A stretch of 64,000 nt of DNA from Plectrocnemia conspersa (GCA_009617715.1 VTFK01000331.1:310001-374000), one strand, 5' to 3'. Shown: positions 22,189 to 34,604, counted from the stretch's first letter. A program made the numbers and translations. Notes: generated by a model from the letters alone, not told the origin.

Positions 22189-23600
22189 TTCGCTAGCGGC
22201 AGTACGTTATTGGTCGACAGTCGTCACCTAAAAAAATTAGCTCCTGCAGTTAAATATAATAAATAAAAATACGTCATTTTTCTACTTTAATACATTAAAG
22301 GATATCTTTTACATTTTATTAATTGGAAAAAATAATAACATAACAAAAATAATAGCACCTGACGTGTGGCAAGTTTATTTATTTATTTATCAAAATTATG
22401 GCCAAAAGCATAACATATAGTAAAATTTAAAAATACTTACAAATATCTACATATATACAACCTTCGCCATAGTAATGAGGCACCCCTTAAAGGACATGGA
22501 ACTCTTTAAAAGTGCATAGTCTGATCAAAATATTTTAGCATCTAGTTTTAACCGTAATTCTGAAAACTATACAAACGAATTTGTCGTTTTCAATTACTCA
22601 CTTGCGTATTAAAAAAGGATTACAGGTCTAAATGCTCAGTTTCGCTAAAGTTAGCATTATGTTCAGCTGCGTGATTTCATTATAATTTTATTGCATTCGC
22701 AAGGACTGAATAAATCAGAAATTATTAAATCATTGCGTATTAAACAGATTCTAGAAGTATAGTTTCTACGTTTATTTAATTTCCACTAGCTTCAATGAAC
22801 TTTGTTCTTACATCCACCGCACTTTTAAAACCGCGATTTTGTAAAAAAAATACACTTTAATAGCTGACCTTCTGATAAATTGATCTTTCTTTGTTTTCCT
22901 GAGCCTTTCTTCCTTTGTAAGGGTGTGGAATCCTCGTATATTTTATGCAATTTAGCACAGTTGTTTTGCTGCACTCTACTTTGTTTGCAATATAACGAGA
23001 ACAGAATCAAAATTTCCGAATTCTTCGATGTTGTCAATTGTGGTACTTTTGGCATGTGGAACACAAAATCATGTAAAACTAATGTAAAAATAATGAAAGA
23101 AAAGAACCCTGTCGACGGAAAAAATATATTCCGAGAAACATTAGCCGTTAGAAAGGAAAATATATATACTTTTGTTCCTTTTCTGGGGGTGGACACTTTT
23201 CATTGACCGTTGCTATATATTTGATTTTTGTTATAATTTGTCGTAAACGTACACTTTTTAACATATAATATTAGTAATAAAATTGATTTCTGATTTATAT
23301 TTGTTAATTTTGCCTTTTTTAATATTTAATATCTGTGTTTAATTGCTTTTTATATTTGCTTTCTGTTTATTTTATAATATTATTGATGTTTGTATTATAC
23401 ATAAGTCTACACATAAATAGAAATGCTAATTATTATTATTTACTCAAGTAATTATTTTATGATGTTAAAATATATATAAAATAACTTTTTGTCATGGGGC
23501 CCGAGTTTTCTCTGACAAATGCTAATAAAATGTACGCAAAAAATAAAATAGATTTCAGTTTTGCGTAAATTAGCTGAAAATAAAATGCAATTTTCAATTT
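22189..23600. other. Intergenic spacer between the divergent UBE2J1-like and MFSD14-like genes
   Basis: AT-rich. Near 22200-22260, gtcacc and ctcctgcagt recall MITE family A termini but the match is too short to call. Opposed open frames at 22825-23196 and 22880-23206 overlap each other and show no domain. Nothing else recognised. Confidence 0.4.
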
Positions 23601-23977
23601 GCTAGGTGTGAGGGGGCGGGGGGGTATGGCCGATACGGGTGACGTTAGTTTTGGCCCGAAGCGTCGGTAGGCAGGCAGGCGAACGTCCTCGAACGGCGAG
23701 CGAGGAAGAGCGACGGCGAAAGCTACGGCGAGCGCGGCTTCCGTCGATGGTGAGATCCGATGGTGAACCTTCGGCCAGATAGCGCATGAGGGGTTTGGAG
23801 TTCGCGCGCGCGCGGCCATGTAGCGGAGCGCGAGAGGCCGCATCCACCGAGTCCGAGTCGGGCGGCGAGTGGGGCGGAGTCGGAGGCGACGCGCGAGGGG
23901 GCGCCGGAGAAGCGGGCGGCGATAGCGAAGGAGGCGACGGAGAGGCAGACCCGCTGGCGCGACCGCCGACCGTCGGC
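23600..23977 (+). promoter_or_regulatory. CpG-rich promoter/5' leader of the MFSD14-like gene
   Basis: The AT-rich spacer changes abruptly at about 23600 to very GC- and CpG-rich DNA. It includes the candidate in-frame ATG at 23786, which has a weak context (-3 is C), and out-of-frame ATGs near 23748 and 23760. The promoter and leader are inferred from composition and position. Confidence 0.4.
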
Positions 23978-25390
23978 ATGGGAGGCGGAGGCGCCAGGCG
24001 CTCCGCCATGAAGGACGGACTGACGCCGTCGTCGGGCGTGGGAGCCCCGGCGGTGCCGCACGCGCTGGTCGTCATTTTCCTGGAGTTCTTCGCGTGGGGT
24101 CTGCTCACGATGCCCATCATCTCGGTGCTGAACGCCACCTTCCCGGACCACACTTTCCTGATGAACGGCCTCATCATGGGCATCAAAGGCATCCTGTCGT
24201 TCCTGAGCGCGCCGCTGATCGGCGCGCTGTCGGACGTGTGGGGCCGCAAGTTCTTCCTGCTGGTGACGGTGTTCTTCACGTGCGCCCCCATACCGCTCAT
24301 GACCGTCAACACGTGGTGGTTCTTCGCGACGATCAGCATCAGCGGCGTGTTCGCCGTCACGTTCTCGATCGTGTTCGCGTACGTGGCCGACGTCACGTCG
24401 GAGGCGGAGCGCTCGCGAGCGTACGGACTCGTGTCGGCTACGTTCGCCGCCAGCATGGTCATCTCGCCGGCGCTCGGCGCTTATCTGATGGACGCGTACA
24501 GCGAGACGATCGTAGTGGCGGTGGCGACGGCCGTGGCCGTGCTCGACGTCTTCTTCATAATGGTGGCGGTGCCCGAGAGCCTGCCCGAGAAGGTGCGGCC
24601 CGGCTCGTGGGGCGCGCCTATAAGTTGGGAGCAAGCCGACCCGTTCGCGGCGCTGCGCAAGGTCGGCAAGGACCGCACCGTGCTCATGCTATGCGTCACC
24701 GTGTTCTTGTCGTATCTGCCCGAGGCCGGCCAGTACTCGTGCATCTTCGTCTACCTAAAGCTCGTCATGGGCTTCGGCGTAGTGCAGGTGGCCGTCTTCA
24801 TCGCTACCGTCGGCATCCTCAGCATCGCCGCGCAGATCGTGCTCGGCTTTCTCATGAAGAACCTCGGCGCCAAGCACACCATCATGATCGGCCTGCTGTT
24901 CGAGACGCTGCAGCTCATGTGGTACGGCTTCGGCAGCCAGACGTGGATGATGTGGGCGGCCGGCGTGCTCGCGTCCATCTCCTCCATCACGTACCCCGCC
25001 ATCAGCGCGTTCGTCTCCATCAACAGCCACGCCGATCGCCAGGGCGTCGTCCAGGGCATGGTGACGGGCATGCGCGGACTCTGCAACGGGCTCGGCCCCG
25101 CCATGTTCGGCGTCATCTTCTACTTCTTCCACGTCGACCTCAACGAAGACCGCGTCAACGGCAAGGTCCACCGCAACCACACCGAAGAGGACCGCTACTT
25201 CCGTCTGGTGCCGGGCCCGCCGTTCGTGTTCGGCGCTTTGCTCGTCATCTGCGCGCTGCTCGTGGCCGCCTTCATCCCGGAGGAGGGGCCTCGCCGCGCC
25301 AGCCTCGAGCTGCACTACGAGGTGGAGAGGGGGCGGCGCGTCGCCGGGCCCCTCTCGCCTCTGATGGCCGCCGACTCGGCCGCCCTATAG
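23978..25390 (+). CDS. MFSD14/Hiat1-like major facilitator transporter, intronless
   Basis: Multi-pass membrane transporter of the hippocampus-abundant-transcript (MFSD14A/B) subfamily; substrate not established. The chosen ATG at 23978 has a good context and gives 470 residues (human MFSD14A 490); ATG 24008 and the weaker ATG 23786 are in frame. The family N-terminus begins near HALVVIFLEFFAWGLL. Next are FPDHTFLMNGLIMGIKG, the MFS signature GALSDVWGRK, FFTCAPIPLM, FAYVADVTSEAERSRAYGLV, VPESLPEKVRP, SWGAPISWEQADPF, FLSYLPEAGQYS, WYGFGSQTWMMWAAG, QGVVQGMVTGMRGLCNGLGP and PGPPFVFGALLV, with about 12 hydrophobic segments. The frame is uninterrupted, GC-rich and has no introns, whereas the human homologue has many. 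It ends 490 bases before the convergent NuSAP-like last exon. Confidence 0.95.
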   Translation: MGGGGARRSAMKDGLTPSSGVGAPAVPHALVVIFLEFFAWGLLTMPIISVLNATFPDHTFLMNGLIMGIKGILSFLSAPLIGALSDVWGRKFFLLVTVFFTCAPIPLMTVNTWWFFATISISGVFAVTFSIVFAYVADVTSEAERSRAYGLVSATFAASMVISPALGAYLMDAYSETIVVAVATAVAVLDVFFIMVAVPESLPEKVRPGSWGAPISWEQADPFAALRKVGKDRTVLMLCVTVFLSYLPEAGQYSCIFVYLKLVMGFGVVQVAVFIATVGILSIAAQIVLGFLMKNLGAKHTIMIGLLFETLQLMWYGFGSQTWMMWAAGVLASISSITYPAISAFVSINSHADRQGVVQGMVTGMRGLCNGLGPAMFGVIFYFFHVDLNEDRVNGKVHRNHTEEDRYFRLVPGPPFVFGALLVICALLVAAFIPEEGPRRASLELHYEVERGRRVAGPLSPLMAADSAAL

Positions 25391-25712
25391 CGGGACGTGT
25401 ATTTTGTTTAAGACCGTCGCGAATAGTACAACCTATTTTTATGTGCAATTCATTTTTACTAACTTAGTCTTAGAGCTCGCCCACATGCAAAACCGTATTG
25501 TGAATCGCCCGTCGCTTCGTACTTAATATTTATGAATCGAATAATACCAACGGTTATTTCAAACATGTTTATTGAATATAGTTTATTAAATATACCAATG
25601 TGACGATTGTAAACGTACAGAAATGCGACGCGAAGATCTAAACCAGCTGTGAATCTTTGTATGATCTCATTCACAATATGCGTATATTTTTTGTTATTTT
25701 TTCAAATTGAAA

Positions 25713-25718
25713 AATAAA
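25713..25718 (+). terminator. Candidate polyadenylation signal of the MFSD14-like gene
   Basis: AATAAA about 320 bases after the stop codon, before the T-rich run at 25750 where minus-strand signals for the opposing gene also occur (tttatt near 25790). Confidence 0.45.
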
Positions 25719-25883
25719 TGCTTACTTTAAGAAACTATCGCTATTGTATTCATGTTTTTTTTTTATTTTTATTAAAACTATTTATTTTACGCAACACTAA
25801 AATGTATAAAAATAAATCAAATTATATATTTATATAATTTTAAAGCCATATCATATTGTATTTATAGAGTAATGAACCCGTAT

Positions 25884-28549
25884 TTATAGGCCGTTTCTCG
25901 CCTTCATTTGCAATTCGAAGCGTCTGTTGGTCCTCACGCCGACTATGAAATTGGTTTCGCTCTTAATATTGTCGGTCTTGGAGAGCGATTCGGCGACAGA
26001 TTTCGTCTGCTTCTTGACTATAGTCATCAGGGTGGATCTGGTTCGGGGCGTTTCTTCGTAGCACACGTTCGGCAAGTTCTTGTAATTGTCGTCGATCTTG
26101 AACCCGAACCTTGTGTAGTTCGGCGCCGAATCCGCTTTCGATCCTGCAACCGACAAAAGCATCCATCAGCTTCGCTTCCTATACGCATATACATATTTGA
26201 GTTTATCGTTAAGGACCAATAAGAAATGATTGTAAATTATTTATTTTTTAGTGTTACGATATTTTTTTATAGATTTAGGATATATTTTAAACAACTTAGC
26301 CGTCGTAAAGTTGCATTTTAGAGAGATAGCTCATCGCCGAACTTCTTGCGAACGAATATATTTTTTTAAAACGGTCTTCTATTCGGACGTAGATTGCAAA
26401 AAAAAAACACCAGGACACGTCGCAAAGTTCGCTACGATGAAGATTCGATTTTCTCACTTATACGAAACACGACGAACGCGTATTTATAATAAATAAAGAT
26501 GAATAGTTACTGTTACTTTATATAAAACGTCAAGTTTAGTCACTACGAAAGCGCCCCTTTATTTTTTAACTTATTGTAATATTTAAAGAAAGATAAAAAT
26601 GGAATATTGTGATTTTTAAAAAAATTAAACGAATAGAAAGTCGTATTTTTGTATCTGTGGATAAGAATTATAGTGAAAATTGTATCGTTTAAACACGCCT
26701 TGATAATGTATCGTTTGAAGTTTGAAAATATTACGAGTTTTGAAAAAAATTAAGCTTTTAGGAGTCATGTAGTGACGTCGTGATATGCTGTGTGAATTGT
26801 TAACGATATACCAAAGTTTATTATTAGTATAAGTATTATAAATATTATTATTGTATTATGTGCTGTAATTTAATTGTTGTAGAGCGTATAAGACGCGCAG
26901 TCGAAATCGGCAAACATTAACGAGACAATGAGCCGAAGTATTTTGTCATATACTAATTTCGCGATTTTCTACTATAAAACTAGTCTTTAATCTCGATTAT
27001 CGTTTTATTTCGTTGTCGAGTATCTTGTAAGGCTTCATTGTATTCAGAGGTGATTGGGTTTTCCGGTTGTATAAATTTAATTAATCTAATTTTCTTTCTT
27101 TGTTAACGAGTGAAACGGGTAAAACGCGACGCGTTCGTCACCATAAATAAAATAGTAAATTTAAATATTGTAAACTATTTTTTAACATTATTGTTATATA
27201 CATATATACGATCTTTCGGATAGAGAATGTCGGCGAACGCGTCCAGGTGGAGCGATGCATTTACTTTGTTTTCTACCTCACGCGTAATATGTTATATAAA
27301 CCTTCCCGATTTGATTACCCCTAAGGTTTTTAAGATATGTATTATAAATAAAACGTTCGTTATAAAGCGCCGGCGATTAAAAACGATATTGTATATGTAA
27401 TAATCTGCAACGTTATCTTATCTCGCGGCGAGACGATGACACACGTCCGGCGGCGGCGCACCGTTTGCGCTATCCTGCCGATAAATAGATTGCGTTTTTA
27501 TAGTATTAAAATTCAACATGTTCGTGCCGGTGTGCGAATGAATCGTAATAACGTTAGTGTCGTTTACATACTGATAAGTGAACGGAGCTTTTTGACTTTT
27601 GTATATTGGAATTTTAATGACAAAATTGTCAACATTGGGAAGAGAATAGTTAGAAAAATAAATAAACAATAAACACACGATTGAACCATAACTCTACAAA
27701 GGTTCTTCCTGTTTAATCTAGGTTCGTTGTGCACTTTTTTCGTTTTTTTTTATAAATGCGAGGGTAAATCGAAAAGTAAAAGCGATTTGTTTATAAAATC
27801 AATATTTTCATTGTCAACACTGCTTCTATCTTCCAACACTCGATAGATTGGTACGAAAGTTTCTCTAAGCGATCAACTGACGTTCGATAAACCACTTGTA
27901 TCAACATCTGTATAATCAATAGTCGAAGAAGGTCAAAAGAGTATGTAGAGTCGATGTTCCGACAAAGTCTTCTAAACGAGTGACTCAGTGACTCGGTCGG
28001 TATTGTCGAAATGTTTAAAACCCGTGACCTACTCTTTAGAATAACCGATTGAAATGCAGTTTTGTTTTTCTTCACAAACTCCTTTTGTTTAATGAAAATA
28101 TCACAATACAAGTGACACAATAAGAATAAGAAAACTGCCTAACAAAATATACAATCATTTTTTTGGTGCAGGGTTCGAGGTTACGAAACAAATTTGAATA
28201 AACTACGTCCATTCGGATAGGAAGTGACAATATATATAAATATTTTTTTGTATTTTCAAACAATCTAAAAAAAATATACGATAAGTCTCACATTGCGCGA
28301 CGTTAGTCGCTCATGTGGTATGTAAATCCTTTTTTTTTACTTTGTCGTATGGAATTTTTGTTATCAATAGTTAATGACATAAAATAAGTAAAAACACAGT
28401 TAAAAGGATACTTTTTCCAGTGTTTTAGTATTACAAATTAAATTGCCTTTAGTCTTTAATTTATCCTCAATTTAAGCACTACTAAATGTAACTTCGGCAT
28501 GGACATGTAAATATAAACAAAAAAATTGACACAATGCACATAAAAATTA

Positions 28550-28583
<34 letters not shown>

Positions 28584-31500
28584 TATATTTGGACAAAATG
28601 TGCGAAGGAGTCAATTGTAAGTAGTGATTATATAGTAAATTAGGAAAATATTGTCCGTCATAGATAGCGTGATCGATAAACGATATGGAATTCAGTGTTT
28701 GCTGTTTAGAAACGATAAAAAACGATGTGTTTCTTTCAAACAATTTATGCGTGAAGTTAAATTTGATACACTCGAACATTTCAGCGCGCCTAACTAACGC
28801 GGCGTTAGAAACGAGCATGTGACTCTCAAATTCGTTTCGTTTATCGATCGTTAACGAAATGCTAAAACTGCCATTGCATTATTAGTTGTGTATAATTTTT
28901 GGCGATCAAAGTTTTAATCGACCTTGCAACGGATATCTTCACCTGTCTTTTCTGTCTTACTATCACCACCACAAAACAATTAATCAATAAGTACTAATTT
29001 AAATATAAATAAAATCTGATAAAATATCGAAAAAAAACTCAATGTGATCATAACTCGGTGAACAAATTGATGATATTAAACCATTGTATAATTCACTGTA
29101 ATATTTTATTATTTGTATAATAAATATATATATATATATACACATAAATATGACATCATCATCAAATTGTTTTCATTACTCACTATAATAATAATAAAAC
29201 TATCCACACCATTTAATAATTCCAATTCCTACTAGACCTTTCTAATTGGGTAATAGAGATTCTAAATAAAAGTTCGATTCAAAACACCCTAATGTCCTGT
29301 AAATAACCAGCAGTTTTACATATACTTTGGAGTTGCATTGAATCCTATTAAAATTCATTTCCATATGAAATTTCAGTATAGTGACACTTGTCTATCGTTC
29401 CGATAAGTGTACGAGTGGACTCAAAAGTTCCAAAACTGCAAGAAAAACATAGCATCCTTCTCGACTGAACCATAGTGGCATCTCAAGGAATGACGTGCGA
29501 GTAAGGGAAGAATGGTTACTGGGTTCACTACCGCCAGCCAAAAACAGTGTCATACCTCATCGCCGAAACCTAAAAAAATACACATTGCAGGGAGGAATGC
29601 TGACTTAGGTAATACCATAAAATAGTGTAAATCAGAGACTCGTACATGAAAGATCTGGGTTCGAATCTTATACGAACCCGTGTCTTTTAATATTTATTAT
29701 GCCGGAGATCGGGATTAGTAATTATTATATAATTCTGATCAATTGTCACAGATTAGGTTTTTTAAATCTCACAGATATTTAGATTTCATTCTGGTACCCA
29801 CTACAAACCAACTAGTTATTAATTGTGTTTACCCCATTGTAACGTATTGGGTTAATGTCTGTCATATTGCAATAGATGGATTTAAAAAAATCATCTTGAC
29901 TTGGCAATCGGGTCAATTTTATTTGTCTCGATCATTCATTGCATTAGCCTTAGGATCACTGTCAGGATTAGGTACAAAGGGGAACTTAATTGAAAGTTTG
30001 TTTTAAACGACATTGAACGAGTATAATCGCACGTTTTAGTATTGAATTTGATTTATGATATGGACGAAGCTCCTTATGACTGAGTATACTAGCTTACTGA
30101 AAATTAAAATTTACGACATACTTAGTCATATCCCAGAGTTTTTTTTATTATTATATTAACCCCTTGAGTAGTGAGTTAATTTATACACATTTGTTAGTAT
30201 ACGAGGGGGGACCCAAAAGTAACAAGACAAGGGCTGTGAAAGGGAGGGACGATAGGCAAGTGAGTTCTGGGTAGTGGAGTTGTAGAAGGAACCAGTATGA
30301 GTCAGTATGCGACGTTTCGTCGCCGTGAGATCACCCAATCGTGTGTAGCATTTTTTTTACCAAACAATCTTTTACCACTTGGCGAAAACGTGAGATTGTT
30401 GACGCTCAAGACCATCACGCTGCGGTAAAAAAAGGCCGCGGAAATTTGTAATGTTTCAAACAGCATACAAGGATGATGCTTTGAGTGAAGCTTGAGTCTT
30501 CGCGATTTAAAAAGGCGAAATAACGATTGAAGATCAACCTCGTTCTGGGCCCCCTTCGTCTTCAAGGACTGACGACGACAAATCAACACCCTCGTTTGTG
30601 AAAAAATCAACACCAACGTTCGTGGTATTGAAAAAGTTGAGAGAGAGAGCTTCAGGAAAAAAAAGGAAGATCTTTGGCGGACAAGGGATTGGTTCTTCTA
30701 TCATGACAACACACCGGCTCACACTGCATTGTCTGTGAAGTAGTTTTTGAGCAAAAACGGAATGACACCAATTATTCACTCGCCTATCTCACCTGACCTG
30801 ACTTATTTTTGTTCCCTAGACTCAAAAGGGATATGAAAGGAAAACGTTTTGGGACTGTGGACAAGGTAAAACAAAAATCGCTGGAAGGGTTAAAAGACAT
30901 CTCATTATGTGAGTTCCAGAACTGTTTTGAACAATGGAAGAAACGCTCGGACAGGTACATAATGGTCAATGGAAAGTACTTTGAAGGTGATCAAAATTTT
31001 GTATAAAAATATTGAAAAATAAAAGTTATAAAAAAGTCTCGTTATTTTTGGGTCCTCCTTCGTACACCCGGGAGCGAGTTAATTTTACATATTTTTCTAT
31101 AACTATTTCTGTTGTTATTTATTTATTATTATTTCATATTGAATTTATAGTAAATTATATAAAAAAATCAGCGATTCTTAATGTTTTATTGCTTGAATTT
31201 ATTTTACTACTTTCTTGAATTAGTATGTTTTAATAATTTGTTTCAATACTTTTCTATTATTGAATTTCGTTAATGTATTATACATATTTTTTATAAAATT
31301 AATATAAAATATTTTTGTTATGTTAATTTATTTCATACTCTTTAATTTATTGGTATTAAATTGAAAAAATGAATATATAAATATAATGTTTTTTATTTCC
31401 TATTTCTTCGGTTATATATGTAAATATTCAACTATCTGGAATACCTCAAAACAGTGAGAGATCGACCACCGAACATGTACAGCGATAACGCTCAAAGGGT

Positions 31501-34500
31501 TAAGTTTTTACTTAATCTAGTGTAGACGTTACTTTGAACTGATCCTTGAAAAAGTCATGTTTCCCACTTCCTATAGCTATTATAATTCGGAAAAAGTCGG
31601 AGAATTTGGGAGGTTTTATGCGAAACAAATCAGTAATTATATTTTTATTATAGCTATTATAATTCGGAAAAAATCAGGGACTTTAAAAAAACTTTCTACG
31701 AAAAGTCAGTCATTTAGAGGTTACACGTTATGGTCTGCTATTTTCGATGAATTTTAAATATATATAATTCTATGTTTTGACAAAATGTGAAGTTATAAAT
31801 GTACACATTGCCATCTTTAGAAAAAAAAATTAAGCTTTTGTTACGTTTGCATGATATTTTTATAAGGTTGAGTACTAACAATAATAACTCACGCTTGGCG
31901 CGTATTTGACGTTATTTTATATTTCACATTTTTATTGTAGTTTTTATTTTTTATAAGCTAAGTGATAACCCTGGCCTAATGTTTTTTTTATATATGTATG
32001 TCTGTATTTAATTTAATTTTTTTTCACATATGTATATGAAAATATGTATATATTTTTCTACGAAATATTATTATTATTTTCTAATAGCTATGTGACAACC
32101 CTAGCATTTTGTTCAATTTTCTTTTTATATTTTGTAATTTGACAACCCTAGCTTAGAAGGAAAAAACAATATTGTGTTTTTCTGGGTAAATGACACTTTG
32201 TATATTTATTTTATATGTCGTCATAATATAAATACAATCAATACATTTTCGAAATAAAAAGTTTCAATAGATTTTGTTTTTGCCTGTACTAAAAGTTTGC
32301 GACATTAAAAAACCTAATATAAAAATTATGCCTTATTGTACCTTTTTCGTAAGGTTTTCATCTGTAGCAAGGAATCCAGTCTAAAACGTAAAACCACTAC
32401 ACCTGACTTGTTCCCGATAAAACTAATTATAAAACGAAAAAAAGGATCATAATATATTCTTACCTTTGATCACAGTGGGAGTGTTGACGTATTCAAGGAG
32501 CTTCTTGGCTCTTTGTTCTCTCCTCGATTTGTTTTGGATTAGAGACTCCATGCGATCGAACTGTTTCTGATGAAGGGAAGTAAAATTGGGCATTTTGGTG
32601 CGCGATATCGGTTGAATAGGTTTGAGAAGTGTCTTGCTTGGCGTCTTCGCCTCGAACGTGGATTGGACCATGCTTATGATGTTCTTCGCTTTTGCTAAAT
32701 ATTTAATAATAAAATATTAATTAATTTGTACTAAGCTTGTTTAAAAAAAAAGGGAAATACCTTCAGATATTTGTAAAGTGACTTTTTTATTCTTGATGAC
32801 CGGTTTACTGATTCCCCTCGGCTTCATCTTTCCAACGTTGACGGTATTCTTGATCGGTTTTATTGCTTGCGGAATCACTGAAATATTTATTTAAATATTG
32901 AAAAATATTTTCTAAAAATAAATGGGTTACCGAATAGTATAATAAAACTAATTCCTTGACAATTGCATAAGTGAGAGCAACCTTATTTTCTTATCTAAGT
33001 AAACATAGATTAAATTGTATACACATATTTTTATAAAAATAAATAAGTTTTAACTAGGAAATTAGATAAGTTCTTGGAAAATCGATATGACAAAAAACAG
33101 TGCTTGAGAAAACTTAAGATATTTTTTTATTATACAAATAACTTCGTTTTTTGTTATCTGATACTAAAAAAAATTAGATTCGCAAGGTGTAACAATGAGT
33201 ATTGTTAATCGTAGTGTTTTATGTATAACAATTCATTTAAAAACCGGTCATATTAAAAGATTTGATTTTCATAGAGTAATGAAATAAATAAGAATATTTA
33301 ATTAAACAGAAATTGAAAGATGTATTCAAGAAAAGATAGATAAATACAAGAATCATTTTGTTAGACAATTTTGCTCTATTCACCTCTGTTTGAAGACGTA
33401 GAACTGAACGGCTTCTGCAATATCGGTTTCGGTGGGTTAATTGCTTTCTTCGTAAATTGAAGGCGTCTATTAGGCGACTTGAAACTGATCTTCTTTTTAT
33501 TAATATCTTGCTTCGGAATAGCTTTGGCCATAGTTTTTTTCGATCGAATGAGTCACATTCAAAGCTACAGCTTTAATATTGGGAGTTTGGCTTTTTAATT
33601 TAATCTTATCCGATTTGGGCATAGGAGTCTGACCAGCCGAACCGACCGATATAGCTCTGCATAATGTCTTAGCGGGAGTTTTCATAGAAAACTTATTGGG
33701 TGTTGTGATTTTTTTGAAAAGTTTACAAGGGCTGGCTGCGGAAAAAGTGTGCGATTTAGACATTTCGTTTTCTACAATAATCAGTGAATCTTTTTTAGGA
33801 TTGATTGATGCCGCTCGATCTATAATAATCGTACTTTCACGATTCATTACTGGTTTATGATTTGTATCCATATTTTCAGTAACGATTGGAGTGTCTTCTT
33901 CAATTTTATCCATATTCTCAGCTGGAGCATCTTGGTCGTTTATATTCGATTCGGAATCGCTTTCATGTATCGATATGATCGACGATTTGTTTTTGTTCTT
34001 TCGGCCTCTCTTCTTCGCTTTCATTAAAGTTTTACGGGATTTTTTCTTAGATTTTATTTCATTTTTCGATTCGGATCCGTCTAATTGACTTTCGTCCTCA
34101 CTATTGTGGTCGTCTACTTTAACGTTTTGGATCGAAAACAACGGCGCTTGGTAATCAAATGGGGGTTTCGTTAGCACGCTATCGTCGCAAATAGTATTCA
34201 ATTCGTTCACGTGCGCTTGAGAACGAGTGAATCGTCTTTTGGAGGCCATTTTTTTAACATTGGTAACGGAAATTGTGACGTCAATGTTTTCTTTAAAATC
34301 GCTGTCATTGTCTTTCGCAATTTCTGATTTGTGTATATCGACATTCTTCCTCGACTTCCTCTCTGTAAGTCACAAACGTTTTTAATTTAGTTATCATTAT
34401 TAAAGTTACTATTTTCATTATGTACTAATAACGACTATTTTTTTTTTTTGAAAAAGAAAGGAATCAATGCATAAAATTTATTACAAATGTGATTTAGAAG

Positions 34501-34590
34501 TATATTTTACAATATGAATTCGATTTGTATCGTTAATTATTAAGATTTAGTGGAAAAAAACGTAAACTTACTGATACGTGTGACAGACAT
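25884..34590 (-). CDS. NuSAP-like nucleolar/spindle-associated protein (apparent frameshift)
   Basis: Likely microtubule- and chromatin-associated mitotic protein. Exons: 34590-34572, 34362-33384, 32877-32761, 32694-32464 and 26143-25884, all with GT-AG sites and matching phases. About 534 residues if one extra A in the 7-A run at 33534-33540 is discounted; as written, the frame ends early. The protein is basic and Ser/Thr-Pro-rich: an N-terminal KRRFTRS segment, a Lys/Arg block (KKSRKTLMKAKKRGRKNKNK), KTPAKTLCRA, then MPNFTSLHQKQFDRMESLIQ followed by NKSRREQRAKKLL. The PNFxxLHxxxFxxMES block is diagnostic of NuSAP, which has PNFKKLHEAHFKEMES. The C-terminal exon ends VGVRTNRRFELQMKARNGL. The 6.3-kb last intron holds a dead mariner. 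Joining the distant last exon rests on phase and lack of another gene between. Identity moderately sure. Confidence 0.65.
26160..29580. other. Large last intron of the NuSAP-like gene, first part
   Basis: AT-rich DNA with scattered CpG-containing patches (27220-27260, 27420-27560, 27950-28030) that carry no recognisable domain. A (TA)n microsatellite lies at 28552-28588 and a shorter one near 29126-29141. No RNA gene seen. Confidence 0.4.
29590..29760 (+). repeat. tRNA-derived SINE-like element, copy 1
   Basis: Contains a B-box-like ggttcgaatct at about 29659 in a tRNA-like stretch, followed by a tail reading gagatcgggattagtaatta then ttatataattctgatc. The same tail type (atcggaattagtgaatatta) recurs at 57613 and 63367, in the last case again after a B-box-like segment. 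Boundaries are approximate. Confidence 0.5.
30202..31062 (+). mobile_element. Internally deleted mariner element
   Basis: An 861-bp element flanked by TA. Terminal inverted repeats are CGAGGGGGGACCCAAAAGTA at the left and TATTTTTGGGTCCTCCTTCG at the right. The transposase relic reads AAEICNVSN, IEDQPRSGPPSSSRTDDD (end of the DNA-binding half), then jumps to WFFYHDNTPAHTALSVK, SPISPDL and a C-terminal LEGLKDISLCEFQNCFEQWK with RSDRYIMVNGKYFEGD. About 400 bp of the catalytic centre are missing compared with a typical 1.3-kb mariner, and stops and frameshifts are present. It sits in the last intron of the NuSAP-like gene. Confidence 0.92.
31563..31690 (+). repeat. Direct repeat pair around 87 bases apart
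   Basis: tagctattataattcggaaa occurs at about 31574 and again at about 31651, each followed by a similar aaatcgg/caggga text. A local tandem duplication of roughly 80 bases with divergence. No coding content. Confidence 0.55.
31691..32446. other. AT-rich intron DNA
   Basis: The phrase tgacaaccctagc appears more than once (for example near 31966, 32092 and 32138), hinting at old local duplication. No gene or element recognised. Confidence 0.4.
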
Positions 34591-34604
34591 CTTGGAGGCA
34601 ACCG

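Noticed and set aside
22825..23206. Opposed 123- and 108-codon frames between UBE2J1-like and MFSD14-like genes
   Set aside because: No family, no splice or promoter context, mutually overlapping on opposite strands.
23602..24634. Two long minus-strand open frames (286 and 303 codons) opposite the MFSD14-like gene
   Set aside because: They are antisense shadows of a GC-rich coding exon; composition is His/Arg/Asp repeats mirroring the sense codons, with no domain.
24094..25467. 457-codon plus-strand frame overlapping the MFSD14-like gene in another phase
   Set aside because: Arg/His/Pro-rich shadow of the real frame, which is clearly identified by family motifs.
29640..29690. Possible functional tRNA gene (ggttcgaatc B-box)
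   Set aside because: No cloverleaf can be drawn with paired acceptor ends; the shared tail with other copies points to a SINE-like repeat.
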